Counted from the first letter of the stretch, positions 27,960 through 37,918 are shown. The stretch is 64,000 nucleotides of DNA from Photobacterium sp. GB-56 (GCF_003026105.1 NZ_PYNW01000001.1:248001-312000); one strand, 5' to 3'. Notes: generated from the sequence alone by a model not told the origin. Numbers and translations are program-made.

Positions 27960-28394
27960 CTAATGAGAGATAGCTGTAAAGCCTTTAACCTGACTTAACT
28001 CTTCGCGCAGCTCATCAGCCAGTGCTGCTTGTAGCGCTTCACTGCGTTGAGTACCATCTGTATTCCCCCAAATTGGTCCAGGCCATGCTATGTCATGACT
28101 AAAGCGTGCAATGTGGTGTAAATGAAGTTGTGGTACAAGGTTACCTAATGCACCAACGTTAATCTTTTCTGCTTGATAGTCGTTTTCTAATAATGTGGCT
28201 ACGGCACTTGATTCACGCATTAGTTGGTATTGGTCTTGTTCAGGTAGGTGGTGGATCTCACGTAACTCGTCAATACGAGGGACTAAGATAATCCATGGTC
28301 CCAGCGCTTCTTTAGATAATAAAACACGAGAAAGCGGAAAATCACCGAGTACAGTGGTATCAGATTGTAGGCGAGGATGAAGAGTGAAACGCAT
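27960..28394 (-). CDS. HIT-domain protein
   Basis: A 144-residue histidine-triad family protein (nucleotide hydrolase/transferase fold). The N-terminal half has LLSKEALGPWIILVPR and ELREIHHLPEQDQYQL; the triad region reads LVPQLHLHHIARFSHD followed by AWPGPIWGN. The QLHLHH arrangement followed by an AWPGPIWG segment marks a distinct HIT subgroup common in gammaproteobacteria, for which no substrate is known. It is a single gene, convergent with feoC and divergent from the DUF924 gene. Confidence 0.88.
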   Translation of the reverse strand: MRFTLHPRLQSDTTVLGDFPLSRVLLSKEALGPWIILVPRIDELREIHHLPEQDQYQLMRESSAVATLLENDYQAEKINVGALGNLVPQLHLHHIARFSHDIAWPGPIWGNTDGTQRSEALQAALADELREELSQVKGFTAISH

Positions 28395-28535
28395 GTAATT
28401 ATTCCTTCACAGTACATTATGGCTCACAAGCCAGAGCATTATTTATCATAGTATGCCTAATTTAAAACGATTGGTATTATCCTTAACGTATTCTCTAACA
28501 TTTGGTTAAGAGTTCTAATTATTGTGAGGCAACTT

Positions 28536-29141
28536 ATGGCAAGCGAATATCAGTTTATACTCGATTATTGGTTTGGCGAGTTAGAGGGTGAAGTAACCAA
28601 AGAAAATAAACATGCGCTTTGGTTTCTAGGTGGTGAAGAAATTGATGCTTACATTAAAACCCATTTTCAATCTTGGGTGAGTAAGGCTGGCAAAGGGGAG
28701 TTAAATCACTGGTGTGAAACGGCCCAAGGTCGCTTGGCCCTGATAATTTTACTCGATCAATTTAGCCGCAACATCTACCGTGGATTAAGTGCGGCATTTC
28801 GTTATGACTCATTAGCCTTAGCATTGTGTAAACGTGGTTTAGCATTGAATCAAGATGTAGATTTATCGCCAATTGAACGCGTATTTTTCTATTTACCTTT
28901 AGAACATGCAGAAGATTTGGAAGATCAAGAAGAGAGTGTGTTTCGCTTTCAACACTTAAGAGAATCAACTTCCTTGAATAATCGTGAACTATTTGATGGC
29001 TTTTATAATTATGCGAGAAGCCATTATGATGTGATTAAGCAATTTGGACGTTTTCCATATCGTAATGCGGTGCTGGGGCGACTTTCTACGCAAGGTGAAT
29101 TGATGTGGTTGAACCAAGGTGGTCAGCGATTTGGTCAATAA
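28536..29141 (+). CDS. DUF924 family protein
   Basis: A 201-residue DUF924 protein, an all-helical TPR-like family without defined function. Typical motifs are ILDYWFGEL at the N-terminus, ALIILLDQFSRNIYRG, FFYLPLEHAEDLEDQE and FGRFPYRNAVLGR. ATG 28536 is chosen because GAGG sits six bases before it; a GTG at 28524 overlaps that ribosome site. No signal peptide or membrane helix. It shares a terminator with convergent argS. Confidence 0.88.
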   Translation: MASEYQFILDYWFGELEGEVTKENKHALWFLGGEEIDAYIKTHFQSWVSKAGKGELNHWCETAQGRLALIILLDQFSRNIYRGLSAAFRYDSLALALCKRGLALNQDVDLSPIERVFFYLPLEHAEDLEDQEESVFRFQHLRESTSLNNRELFDGFYNYARSHYDVIKQFGRFPYRNAVLGRLSTQGELMWLNQGGQRFGQ

Positions 29142-29228
29142 AGGGATCTAACTATTGAATCTTTGGTTATGTTTTTATTTACAGAGCCTAATTTATAAAC
29201 ATATTTCAGAGTGCGATAAACAGAAAAT

Positions 29229-29256
29229 AAAAAGCCTTCCAAATGGAAGGCTTTTT
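29229..29256. terminator. Bidirectional terminator between DUF924 gene and argS
   Basis: AAAAAGCCTTCC-AAAT-GGAAGGCTTTTTA hairpin with T-runs on both strands. Confidence 0.9.
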
Positions 29257-29276
29257 AATATTAAGAGGGATGTAGA

Positions 29277-31007
29277 TTACATACGCTCTAGTGTTTCGAT
29301 ACCAAGTAGGTCTAGACCTTGCTTGATAGTTTTTGATGTTAGCAATGCAAGCTTCAAGCGGCTTTGCTTAACATCTTCTTCAGCATTAAGAATTGGACAT
29401 GCTTCGTAGAAGCTAGAGAACATACCTGCAAGTTCGAATAGGTAAGTACACATTAAGTGTGGTTGACCTTCACGTGCTACAGATTGTACCGCTTCTTCAA
29501 ATTGAAGAAGTTTAGATAGCAGTACTTGCTCTTTTTCGTCAGTGATAACGATTGGGTGAGTAAGATCTGCAAGCTCAACATTCGCGCGCTTAAAGATAGA
29601 TGCTACACGTGTGTATGCGTACTGCATGTATGGTGCAGTGTTACCTTCGAATGCTAGCATGTTGTCCCAGTCGAAGATGTAATCTGTCGTACGGTGCTTA
29701 GAAAGATCAGAGTACTTAACCGCAGCCATTGCAACAGTTTGTGCAATGTTTGCTTTTTCTTCAGCACTTAGTTCTGGGTTCTTTTCTTCAATTAGCTTGT
29801 TAGCACGCTCAACAGCTTCATCCAGAAGATCAGCAAGACGAACAGTACCGCCAGCACGAGTCTTAAATGGACGACCATCTTTCCCTAGCATCATACCAAA
29901 TGCGTGGTGCTCAAGAGATACACTCTCTGGCACATAACCCGCTTTACGTACGATTTCCCAAGCCATCATTAGGTGTTGGTGCTGACGTGAGTCGATGAAG
30001 TAAAGTACGCGATCAGCATGAAGTTGCTCGTAACGGTATTTAGCACAAGCGATATCAGTGGTTGTGTATAGGTAACCGCCATCACGCTTCTGGATGATCA
30101 CACCCATAGGCTCGCCGTCTTTGTTTTTGTATTCGTCTAGGTAAACAACAATTGCGCCATCACTTTCTACAGCTAGACCTTTTTCTTTAAGATCTGCAAC
30201 AACGCCAGGTAGCATGTCGTTGTACATAGATTCGCCCATTACGTTGTCATCAGTCAGTGACACGCTTAGACGATCGTAGTTGCGTTGATTTTGCTTAAGT
30301 GTAATAGCAACAAGTTGCTTCCATTTCTCAAGGCAGTACTCATCACCGCTTTGTAGACGAACAACAAAGTTACGTGCTGTTTTACCGAATTCTTCGTCTT
30401 CATCATAAAGTACTTTAGATTCACGGTAGAAACCTTCAAGATCGCTGATGTCCATAGAAACATCAGTACCTTCTTGCTCTTTACGCTGCATGTTAGCGAT
30501 AAGCATACCGAATTGTGTACCCCAGTCACCAAGGTGGTTAGCTCGGATAACATTGTGGCCTAAAAATTCAAGAGTACGTACAACTGCATCACCGATGATA
30601 GTTGAACGTAAGTGACCTACGTGCATTTCTTTTGCAACGTTTGGTGCAGAGTAGTCAACAACAATGTTTTGTGCTGTTTCAGTATTAACGGCTAGACGCT
30701 CATCTTTTAGTGCTTCTTCACCACGCTCAGCTAACCATGCTTTGTTTAAGAAAATGTTAATAAAGCCTGGGCCGGCAATTTCAACTTTCTCAGCAATACC
30801 ATCTAGTTCTAAGCAGTCGATAACTTTTTGTGCGAATTCGCGTGGATTAGTACCTAGCTTCTTTGCTACGCCCATAACACCGTTCGCTTGGTAATCACCA
30901 AACTGCGCTTTAGCTGATTGGCGAACTGCGGCAGGGCTGCCTGCAGGTGCGCCAGCGGCTTCTAAAGCCTGAGATACTTTATCATTAATAAGTGCTTGAA
31001 TGTTCAC
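29277..31007 (-). CDS. argS: Arginyl-tRNA synthetase
   Basis: Charges tRNA-Arg. The 576-residue class I synthetase begins [20 protein letters not shown] at GTG 31007. The HIGH-type motif is [12 protein letters not shown] after [11 protein letters not shown], and the second signature is replaced by the usual ArgRS form [13 protein letters not shown]. The N-terminal Add1 domain covers about residues 1-110 and the DALR anticodon-binding domain the last 120, ending IETLERM. The adjacent divergent yecM repeats the E. coli neighbourhood. Confidence 0.97.
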   Translation of the reverse strand: MNIQALINDKVSQALEAAGAPAGSPAAVRQSAKAQFGDYQANGVMGVAKKLGTNPREFAQKVIDCLELDGIAEKVEIAGPGFINIFLNKAWLAERGEEALKDERLAVNTETAQNIVVDYSAPNVAKEMHVGHLRSTIIGDAVVRTLEFLGHNVIRANHLGDWGTQFGMLIANMQRKEQEGTDVSMDISDLEGFYRESKVLYDEDEEFGKTARNFVVRLQSGDEYCLEKWKQLVAITLKQNQRNYDRLSVSLTDDNVMGESMYNDMLPGVVADLKEKGLAVESDGAIVVYLDEYKNKDGEPMGVIIQKRDGGYLYTTTDIACAKYRYEQLHADRVLYFIDSRQHQHLMMAWEIVRKAGYVPESVSLEHHAFGMMLGKDGRPFKTRAGGTVRLADLLDEAVERANKLIEEKNPELSAEEKANIAQTVAMAAVKYSDLSKHRTTDYIFDWDNMLAFEGNTAPYMQYAYTRVASIFKRANVELADLTHPIVITDEKEQVLLSKLLQFEEAVQSVAREGQPHLMCTYLFELAGMFSSFYEACPILNAEEDVKQSRLKLALLTSKTIKQGLDLLGIETLERM

Positions 31008-31424
31008 ACGCTGATCCTTAAATCATTTGTAACGCCAATTACTAATAAGAGGCAAAAATGTCTACGTATTACAAGATCACCGTCAAAAATAATCACGAAA
31101 TAAAACAAAATGATAACATAAATAAATCAAGTGTTTAACGTGAGTATTTTTGACGGGGTCGCGAATATCTAAATATGCACCGAAGTCTTGAATACGCAGT
31201 AGGTATTGTCCTAATAATACCCACAGATGGAGGTACTTTGGCAACCGGAAAAACCTATTGTTTACGTTTTTTTTTAACTTTTTTTGTTATGAGTAAATAA
31301 TGTGTAACACGCTATTGTATTGAAAAGAGAGTGCGTTAAATTCATGTTTCATTAAATCACGAAAAATGGATAATTATTCACTTCGTCTCATTATAGTAAT
31401 AGCTGTCAATAATAGGATAAATTT
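31008..31424. other. 416-bp argS-yecM intergenic region
   Basis: No protein-coding potential is visible. A patch at 31125-31280 is less AT-rich than the rest: it contains a small hairpin GGTATT-GTCCTAAT-AATACC (31202-31221) and, 45 bp later, the T-rich tracts GTTTTTTTTTAAC and TTTTTTTG (about 31267-31285). This could be a short non-coding RNA or an argS leader, but I recognise no known family. CATGTTTCATTAAAT near 31343 may be part of the yecM promoter. Confidence 0.3.
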
Positions 31425-32009
31425 ATGCACAAGCTTGAACAATATAATCTTCATCCAACGCAGATGCTTGCGCAGTTACCGGAGTTTATGAAAGCGATTA
31501 ATGCATTGATTGATGATTTAGGGATTTCACTGGCTGATTACCAAGCCGATCACATTGCATTACGTGTCAATGATCAAGATGTGGCGCAACAGTTACATCA
31601 AGCCTGGCTGAGTTATGGCCAAGAATGGTCTAACAATATGATCAATGGTCGTCCCATTGTGATCATTGGGTTTGAACAGTCATTAGCCGTAGATGGATGG
31701 ACAATCGAAGCGTTAGAGTTGCCTTATCCGAGTGATAAAGTTTATCTGAAGCAAGGGTGGGAGCATATTGAGTTTGTGGTGCCATCCAGTGCACAAACGA
31801 TTGAAGAATTAAAAGCAGATTTACTAGAACAATTACCACAATTAGATTGGGATGGGTTAGATGCGAAGGGGATCAAAGTAAAAGCCAGTTCACCATCCGG
31901 TGAAGATGAGCGTTTAGCTAATCCTACTTTTGCGTTTAAACGTGATGGGGTATGTATTAAATTACACGGACACTCGTTAAAAGCAGTATTAGAAAGTGAA
32001 CAAGCCTAG
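31425..32009 (+). CDS. yecM: VOC-fold protein, YecM family
   Basis: A 194-residue member of the YecM family (vicinal-oxygen-chelate fold, structurally related to isomerases and dioxygenases; function unknown). Family features: DYQADHIALRVND, GRPIVIIGFEQ, IEALELPYPSDKVY, GWEHIEFVVP and the end FKRDGVCIKLHGHSL; the conserved His and Glu residues could hold a metal. It neighbours argS as in E. coli, in the opposite direction. A perfect 11-bp stem follows. Confidence 0.9.
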   Translation: MHKLEQYNLHPTQMLAQLPEFMKAINALIDDLGISLADYQADHIALRVNDQDVAQQLHQAWLSYGQEWSNNMINGRPIVIIGFEQSLAVDGWTIEALELPYPSDKVYLKQGWEHIEFVVPSSAQTIEELKADLLEQLPQLDWDGLDAKGIKVKASSPSGEDERLANPTFAFKRDGVCIKLHGHSLKAVLESEQA

Positions 32010-32028
32010 TTGCTGTAAATACGAATAA

Positions 32029-32062
32029 TAAAAAGCGTAGTAATCCCCAAAGATTACTACGC
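32029..32062 (-). terminator. Terminator of purU (overlaps end of yecM transcript)
   Basis: GCGTAGTAATC and GATTACTACGC pair perfectly over 11 bp around CCCAAA. On the minus strand the stem is followed by CTTTTTATTATT, so it mainly ends purU; on the plus strand only a weak T-stretch follows. Confidence 0.8.
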
Positions 32063-32090
32063 TCGCTTGGTCAATATTGTCTTTTTCTGA

Positions 32091-32924
32091 TTATAAAATA
32101 ACCGTCCGGTTACCATAGACAAAAATACGATCGTCTACCGCAAGGCCTAATGCTTTACTGAGCACAGATTTTTCTACATCACGACCAGACTTTGCCATTT
32201 CAACTGCACTGAAACTATGATCAACAGGGATGACGTTTTGGGTTATGATTGGCCCTTCATCAAGATCGTTAGTTACAAAGTGTGCGGTTGCACCAATGAT
32301 TTTTACACCACGTTCAAATGCTTGTTGGTAAGGCTTAGCGCCAATAAATGCAGGTAAGAAACTGTGATGAATATTAATGATTTTATTAGGGAATTGTGCA
32401 ACAAAATTAGGCGTTAAAATACGCATATATTTCGCCAGTACCACGTAATTTGGTTGATACTGTTGTACCGCTTCTAATAGTTTTTGCTCGTGCTCTTCAC
32501 GGCTTAATCCTTCATGGCAAACATGATGGAATGGAATATCAAATTTTTCCGTTAGCCCTTGTAGGGTGTCGTAATTACCGACAACCGCAGCAATGTCGAT
32601 ATCTAATGATCCATCGAAGGCTTTAACTAGAATATCACCTAGACAGTGCGCTTCTTTTGTCACCATGATGACGATTTTTTTGCGATCAGAACTGATTAAA
32701 CGGCGTTTGCTGCCTTTGGGTAAAGCATGATCAATATCTGCGAGGAAGGTTGTATCATTAAAATAGCCTTCAAGCTCAGTACGCATGAAAAATTGATTAT
32801 GGGTGTTATCAACATATTCCTTATTGTTGATAATATTTAGTTGGTGCTTATGACAAATGTTGGTTATTTTGGCGATTAGTCCCATTTCATCTGGGCATTC
32901 CGTGAGGAGTGTTTTCTTTTCCAT
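32091..32924 (-). CDS. purU: Formyltetrahydrofolate deformylase
   Basis: Hydrolyses 10-formyl-THF to formate and THF, balancing one-carbon pools and supplying formate for purine synthesis by PurT. An N-terminal ACT domain (about 1-85, LLTECPDEMGLIAKITNICH) and a C-terminal formyltransferase-like domain with IINIHHSFLPAFIGAKPYQ and the catalytic ATAHFVTNDLDEGPII. ATG 32924 (277 residues) is preceded by CAGGAAA at good spacing; an in-frame extension to 32960 is not conserved. Confidence 0.96.
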   Translation of the reverse strand: MEKKTLLTECPDEMGLIAKITNICHKHQLNIINNKEYVDNTHNQFFMRTELEGYFNDTTFLADIDHALPKGSKRRLISSDRKKIVIMVTKEAHCLGDILVKAFDGSLDIDIAAVVGNYDTLQGLTEKFDIPFHHVCHEGLSREEHEQKLLEAVQQYQPNYVVLAKYMRILTPNFVAQFPNKIINIHHSFLPAFIGAKPYQQAFERGVKIIGATAHFVTNDLDEGPIITQNVIPVDHSFSAVEMAKSGRDVEKSVLSKALGLAVDDRIFVYGNRTVIL

Positions 32925-33151
32925 GTCGTTTCCTGACTGCGATTCACGCATATAATACATTGCGTGTTACAAAGATCTTAATTAACTATTACCTAGATTT
33001 AACCTTATGGTCAAAGTATTTATTTGTTAGGTGATGTTATTAATAAGAAAGTGATGTCGTTAATTTTTGTAATCGATGGATAGAAGACTAGTCGAGTAGT
33101 TGGATAATTGGCATAATGAATACTGTATATATAACCAATAGTGCGAAGTAA

Positions 33152-35107
33152 ATGATAACGAAGTTTTTTGCCTCTGGTGGCGCATTAGATAAAGCCATCC
33201 CTGGTTTTCAGGCTCGCCAACCTCAAATTGATATGGCGAATGCTGTGGCTGATGCGATCAAGAGTGAATCTCAGCTGGTGGTTGAAGCGGGAACGGGGAC
33301 AGGTAAAACCTTTGCTTATGTGATCCCCGCTTTGCTTAGTGGTAAGAAAACTATTATCAGTACAGGCTCTAAAAACCTTCAAGAGCAATTATTTCACCGT
33401 GATTTGCCATTAATGGCTGATGCTATTGGCTTTACGGGGCGTGTCGCGTTATTAAAAGGGCGCTCAAATTATCTATGTATTGATCGCCTAAATCGCCAAG
33501 TGATAGAAAGCCATGATGTGGAATCTGATCCTACGTTATTAACACAGTTGGTTAAAATTCGACAATGGTCTTCATCATCGAAAAGCGGCGATTTTGGTGA
33601 ATGTGAAGATGTTGCAGAAGATAGCCCAGTCATTCCATTGATTACTTCGACCAATGATAACTGTTTAGGCCGTGAATGCCCCTCGTATGATGATTGTTTT
33701 GTCGTTAAAGCACGTCGCAAAGCAATGGAAGCTGATGTAGTTGTTGTTAATCACCATTTATTCTTGGCAGATTTAGCCATTAAAGAAACCGGCTTTGGTG
33801 AATTAATTCCTGAAGCTGAAGTATTTATCTTTGATGAAGCCCACCAAATGCCTGATATTGCCAGTCAGTACTTTGGCCAGAGCCTAACCAGTCGCCAATT
33901 AATTGAACTCGCGAAAGATATTGATATTGGTTATCGCACAGAAGCGCGTGATATGCGCCAACTGCAAAAAACGGCAGACAGGTTACAGCAAGCTGCGTTT
34001 GAAATGCGGATTATTTTAGGTGATCCCGGGTTTCGAGGAAATTGGCGAGAAGCATCACAAACCCCTGCTGTTCAACGGGAATTGACTCGACTGTCAGATG
34101 CATTAGATCTTACCTACGATGTACTTAAGCTGGCGTTAGGTCGAAGCCAGTTACTAGATACTGCCTTTGAACGTGCAGCAACGCTAAAAGCCAAACTAAA
34201 ACGAGTATCAGATACTGCAATTACAGGCTATTCCTATTGGTATGAATGTACACCGCGCCAGTTTAGTTTAAATATCACGCCGCTCTCTGTTGCGGATAAA
34301 TTTAAAGAGCAAATGGCTGAGCAAAAAGGGGCATGGATCTTCACTTCAGCAACCTTAGCCGTTGATGAGAACTTCACCCACTTTAGTCATCGCTTAGGGT
34401 TAGAGCCAAAGCAACAATTCTCGCTTGAAAGTCCGTTTGATTACAACGAGCAGGCGTTATTATGTGTACCTCGCCATTTACCTGAGCCTAATAGTTATGG
34501 TCTCGCTAACAAATTGGTTGATATGTTAGCGCCTGTGATTGAAGCGAATAATGGTCGTTGTTTTTTCTTGTGTACTTCTCATCAAATGGTACGCGATCTT
34601 GCAGAAGGGTTTCGTGAGAAGCTGAGCTTACCCGTGTTAGCGCAAGGTGAAACAACGAAACAAAAGCTACTTAATGAGTATTTGGCTCATGGTAATGCAT
34701 TATTAGTGGCAACGGGGGCGTTCTGGGAAGGGATTGATGTTAGAGGGCAAGCCCTTAGCTGTGTTATCATTGATAAATTACCGTTTACAGCACCAGATGA
34801 TCCATTATTAAAAGCACGTATTGAAGATTGTCGTATGCGTGGTGGTGATCCTTTTGCCGATGTCCAAGTACCTGATGCGGTGATCACCTTAAAGCAGGGG
34901 GTTGGGCGTTTGATCCGTGATACTAAAGACAAAGGCGCATTGATCATTTGTGATAACCGATTAGTAACAAGGCATTATGGCGCTGTATTTTTACGAAGTT
35001 TACCACCGATCCCTCGTACACGTAGTGTTGAAGGGGTTAGTGACTTTTTGTCTACTATTAATAACAATAACGTTATTGAAGATGACAACCAACATTCAGA
35101 GGCTTGA
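33152..35107 (+). CDS. yoaA: DinG-family ATP-dependent DNA helicase YoaA
   Basis: Superfamily 2 helicase of the XPD/DinG type; in E. coli YoaA works with HolC in repair of replication damage. Walker A EAGTGTGKT (residues 45-53), a four-cysteine Fe-S cluster domain with Cys109, Cys171, Cys176 and Cys182, the DEAH box IFDEAHQM (Asp228-His231) and the C-terminal motif QGVGRLIRDTKDKG. Length is 651 residues (about 640 in E. coli). Its stop is directly followed by ATG of tsaB, as in E. coli. Confidence 0.94.
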   Translation: MITKFFASGGALDKAIPGFQARQPQIDMANAVADAIKSESQLVVEAGTGTGKTFAYVIPALLSGKKTIISTGSKNLQEQLFHRDLPLMADAIGFTGRVALLKGRSNYLCIDRLNRQVIESHDVESDPTLLTQLVKIRQWSSSSKSGDFGECEDVAEDSPVIPLITSTNDNCLGRECPSYDDCFVVKARRKAMEADVVVVNHHLFLADLAIKETGFGELIPEAEVFIFDEAHQMPDIASQYFGQSLTSRQLIELAKDIDIGYRTEARDMRQLQKTADRLQQAAFEMRIILGDPGFRGNWREASQTPAVQRELTRLSDALDLTYDVLKLALGRSQLLDTAFERAATLKAKLKRVSDTAITGYSYWYECTPRQFSLNITPLSVADKFKEQMAEQKGAWIFTSATLAVDENFTHFSHRLGLEPKQQFSLESPFDYNEQALLCVPRHLPEPNSYGLANKLVDMLAPVIEANNGRCFFLCTSHQMVRDLAEGFREKLSLPVLAQGETTKQKLLNEYLAHGNALLVATGAFWEGIDVRGQALSCVIIDKLPFTAPDDPLLKARIEDCRMRGGDPFADVQVPDAVITLKQGVGRLIRDTKDKGALIICDNRLVTRHYGAVFLRSLPPIPRTRSVEGVSDFLSTINNNNVIEDDNQHSEA

Positions 35108-35809
35108 ATGAGCACCAAAATTTTGGCAGTTGATACTGCAACTGAAAATTGTTCTGTTGCCCTATTAATGGGTGACGAAGTTATCTCTCGTTGTGAATAT
35201 GCACCACGTGAGCACACAACAAAAATTTTGCCTATGGTAGATACAGTTCTGGCTGAAGCTGGTATCAAGCTAAACCAACTCGATGCATTGGCTTACGGCC
35301 AAGGCCCTGGTAGCTTTACTGGTGTTCGTATCGGCATTGGTATTGCGCAAGGTTTAGCGTTTGGTGCCGATTTACCTATGGTGGGCGTGTCAACATTAGC
35401 TGCAATGGCGCAAGGTACTTACCGTGTCCATCAAGCTGACAATGTATTATCTGCTATTGATGCTCGTATGGGCGAAATCTATTGGGGTCAGTATCAGCGT
35501 AAAATAGATGGTGACTGGCAAATTATCGGTGCAGAGCAGGTGATTGTACCTGATGCTTTAGTTGAATCTGTTCAGACCGAAACGGGTATTTGGTTAACAG
35601 CGGGTACAGCGTGGGAAGTGTATGCTGATACTCTAGCTAAGTTACCTTTTGAAATGCAGCAGGGCTCGGTGTTATATCCTGATTCACAAGACATGGTTCA
35701 CCTAGCGAAGTTTGCTTTTGCTCGTGGTGAAAGTGTTAGCGCAGAAGTGGCTAGTCCTGTGTATTTACGTGATACTGTGACATGGAAAAAACTGCCAGGT
35801 CGCGAATAA
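35108..35809 (+). CDS. tsaB: tRNA t6A37 threonylcarbamoyl transferase complex subunit TsaB
   Basis: Non-catalytic partner of TsaD in the synthesis of t6A at position 37 of ANN-decoding tRNAs. The actin-like fold starts [17 protein letters not shown] and includes [20 protein letters not shown] and [14 protein letters not shown]. It lacks the metal-binding HEGHI pair that marks TsaD, as expected. Length is 233 residues. It begins right after the yoaA stop and is followed by a terminator. Confidence 0.96.
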   Translation: MSTKILAVDTATENCSVALLMGDEVISRCEYAPREHTTKILPMVDTVLAEAGIKLNQLDALAYGQGPGSFTGVRIGIGIAQGLAFGADLPMVGVSTLAAMAQGTYRVHQADNVLSAIDARMGEIYWGQYQRKIDGDWQIIGAEQVIVPDALVESVQTETGIWLTAGTAWEVYADTLAKLPFEMQQGSVLYPDSQDMVHLAKFAFARGESVSAEVASPVYLRDTVTWKKLPGRE

Positions 35810-35819
35810 TTAAATAAAG

Positions 35820-35846
35820 AGTAGTGGCGGGTGCTGCTACTTTTTC
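35820..35846 (+). terminator. Terminator after tsaB
   Basis: AGTAGTGGC-GGGT-GCTGCTACT (with two G-U pairs) followed by TTTTTCTTT, 10 bp after the stop. Confidence 0.7.
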
Positions 35847-35884
35847 TTTATCCTAATTTTTTAAATGGATGATGAGAGGAGATT

Positions 35885-36178
35885 ATGGTTACTATCAATC
35901 ATGGTGTTATATCATTACCATCAAAACCATTTAGTTCAACCTCACAGACCTCTAGTACGAAAGCGAGCACTTCAAGTGATACGGTTTCATCAACGTCTGT
36001 TTTATCATCGTTATCGAAAACACAACACGCAGAGTGGGCGAGTCAAGAATATCGTCAATTACAGTATGATCGCCCTGATGGTAAACATCAGAAAGCATTA
36101 TCTATGTATATGGATGTCATGCTGCATGATAGAAAAGAACAACTTTCCGATCTGATCGGTATCAATATGGTTGTTTAA
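35885..36178 (+). CDS. Hypothetical 97-residue Ser/Thr-rich protein
   Basis: No family recognised. ATG 35885 sits behind a strong ribosome site (GAGAGGAG, spacing about 5), which favours this frame over an overlapping one at 35865. Residues 17-50 are low complexity, almost all Ser, Thr, Lys and Val, so probably disordered. The C-terminal 50 residues (HAEWASQEYRQLQYDRPDG then KALSMYMDVMLHDRKEQLS and LIGINMVV) look like a compact amphipathic helical domain. No signal peptide or membrane segment. It lies between tsaB and the Slp lipoprotein gene; a 17-nt palindrome (36215-36231) follows. Probably conserved in vibrios, but I cannot name it. Confidence 0.7.
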   Translation: MVTINHGVISLPSKPFSSTSQTSSTKASTSSDTVSSTSVLSSLSKTQHAEWASQEYRQLQYDRPDGKHQKALSMYMDVMLHDRKEQLSDLIGINMVV

Positions 36179-36214
36179 ACCAACGAATACTTTCCTTATT
36201 ATTCTCATCGTTAT

Positions 36215-36231
36215 CACGTTAATTTAACGTG
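36215..36231. repeat. Short palindrome upstream of the Slp lipoprotein gene
   Basis: CACGTTA-ATT-TAACGTG is a perfect 7-3-7 inverted repeat, with no T-run after it. It may be an operator for the downstream gene or a weak transcript end. Confidence 0.4.
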
Positions 36232-36295
36232 TCCGTAGACTATGCCTAAATAATTACTTTTGCTGTAATATTGAACAGTTATGTTGAGGTTTTAT

Positions 36296-36862
36296 ATGTT
36301 TCGCACGCTATTTCTTGGGCTGATATTAATCTTTATGGTAGGCTGCGCCAGTGTTCCAGCCAGCTTGCAGACCAAAACGAAAAATCCTATCACGGATTTA
36401 CGCGTTATCACCGAGCATCCTACTGTAATGCAACATCAGGAAGTAAGGTTAGGTGGCATTATTGCTTCAATTAAAAATGAAGCAAAGCAAACACGCGTTG
36501 AAATAGTCGCATTGCCGTTAACCTCTGACGGTAGACCAATATTGAACAGTAAACCCCAAGGTAGATTTATTGCGAATGTACCTGGCTTTCTTGATCCTAT
36601 CGAGTATGCCAAAGGACGTTTACTGACAGTTGTCGGGCAATATACTGAAATGCAAAAAGGTAAAGTTGGAGAGTACGATTATACTTTTCCTGTGGTAAAT
36701 GCTTCAGGTGAGCAAATTTGGCAAGTACAGCAGCAAATTCAAATGGAAACACCAATGCGATTTAATCGTTGTATTGGCATTAACTGTGGATTTTGGGGCG
36801 ATGATTACTTTATGCCACCGTTTGGCATTCAAGGGCGCGTGGTTGATAGAGTGATAATGTAA
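36296..36862 (+). CDS. yeaY: Slp-family outer-membrane lipoprotein (YeaY-like)
   Basis: A 188-residue Slp-family lipoprotein. The signal peptide MFRTLFLGLILIFMVGC ends in the lipobox MVGC with Cys17 as lipid-attachment site, and residue +2 is Ala, so outer-membrane sorting is expected. Family features follow: RLGGIIASIKNEAKQTRVEI, LPLTSDGRPILN and GRFIANVPGFLDPIEY. ATG 36296 is chosen over 36281 because GAGG is six bases upstream. E. coli yeaY occupies the same place between tsaB and fadD. Function unknown (Slp is induced by carbon starvation). Confidence 0.88.
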   Translation: MFRTLFLGLILIFMVGCASVPASLQTKTKNPITDLRVITEHPTVMQHQEVRLGGIIASIKNEAKQTRVEIVALPLTSDGRPILNSKPQGRFIANVPGFLDPIEYAKGRLLTVVGQYTEMQKGKVGEYDYTFPVVNASGEQIWQVQQQIQMETPMRFNRCIGINCGFWGDDYFMPPFGIQGRVVDRVIM

Positions 36863-36865
36863 GTC

Positions 36866-37744
36866 ATGGAAGTAACAACATTTAAGCTGGCTGAATTAGA
36901 ATTAGCGGGACTGACCAATTTCTCATTATCGTCGCCGTTAGAGAATAACAAACCCGTGTTGTTATTTATTCATGGTTGGCAAGATAATGCTGCGACGTTT
37001 TCATCACTTTGGTCACGACTAGAGGACGATTTTAATCTTGTTGCCATTGATTTGCCTGGACATGGTTTATCACAATCTCGAAGTGGGGATAACTATTATC
37101 ACTTTTTCGATTATATTGATGATTTACACCAAGTCATTACACAGCTCCCCACCACTCGCGTGTGTCTTGTTGGCCACTCATTAGGGGCGATTATTGCCAG
37201 TTGTTATAGCGCAGCTTATCCTCAATCAATAGATAAGTTGGTATTAATTGAAGGCTTATCGCCATTAGTGGAAGAGGCCGAACAAACGGTTGAGCGGTTA
37301 AAGTGTGGGATTAAAAGTCGACAGCAATACCGTAAAAGTAGTGAACGTCGTAAAGCAAGAGCAATGAGCTCTTTTACTGAAGCTTTACAATTACGTGCCA
37401 ACGTTAATGATTTACCCATGGCATGTTTAGAGCCTGTTGTGAAGCGGGCAACGGTTAAGCGTAATGGGCTGTGGTACTGGCGACATGACCATCGCCTGCG
37501 TTGTGAATCACTCTACCGGATGACACAACAACAAGCACAAGCAATTATGTCGTCAATAGAAGCACCCATTTATTCGATTGTCGGAAGTCATGGATTTCCT
37601 CAACTGCGTGATGATCCGCAGGATAAATACAAGCTTCAACAGTTTTCACAGGTAGTGATTGACGGGGGGCATCATTGCCATTTAGAACAGCCAGATACAG
37701 TATCGAATTGTATTAGGGCTTTTATTTCCCTCGAGAGAGATTAA
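36866..37744 (+). CDS. Alpha/beta hydrolase
   Basis: A 292-residue alpha/beta hydrolase starting 3 bp after the lipoprotein gene, so co-transcribed. Oxyanion strand PVLLFIHGWQDNAATF, VAIDLPGHGLSQS, nucleophile elbow VGHSLGAII with Ser105, and the catalytic His in DGGHHCHLEQP near residue 268. It lacks a signal peptide. The substrate cannot be told; the position in front of fadD allows a role in ester or lipid breakdown, but this is only inference. Confidence 0.85.
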   Translation: MEVTTFKLAELELAGLTNFSLSSPLENNKPVLLFIHGWQDNAATFSSLWSRLEDDFNLVAIDLPGHGLSQSRSGDNYYHFFDYIDDLHQVITQLPTTRVCLVGHSLGAIIASCYSAAYPQSIDKLVLIEGLSPLVEEAEQTVERLKCGIKSRQQYRKSSERRKARAMSSFTEALQLRANVNDLPMACLEPVVKRATVKRNGLWYWRHDHRLRCESLYRMTQQQAQAIMSSIEAPIYSIVGSHGFPQLRDDPQDKYKLQQFSQVVIDGGHHCHLEQPDTVSNCIRAFISLERD

Positions 37745-37918
37745 TCTTCGCTTTTCAATGAGTAGCTTCAAAGTTTCTACTCAGTTAATTTGGCAAGATG
37801 TTAATTATAAGTTAAGTATACTGTACTTGAATGTAAACGCATGTTTGATTTATACGTACAGTATTTACCTGTATTCCTGTATAGGTATTAAAGCAGTCTA
37901 ATAATAAGGAGAATGCGA

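Noticed and set aside
35865..36155. 96-codon frame overlapping the 97-residue hypothetical protein.
   Set aside because: Composition is basic and His/Tyr-rich without pattern, and the strong ribosome site fits ATG 35885 instead.
37745..37918. FadR operator upstream of fadD.
   Set aside because: No stretch resembled the FadR site well enough to report.
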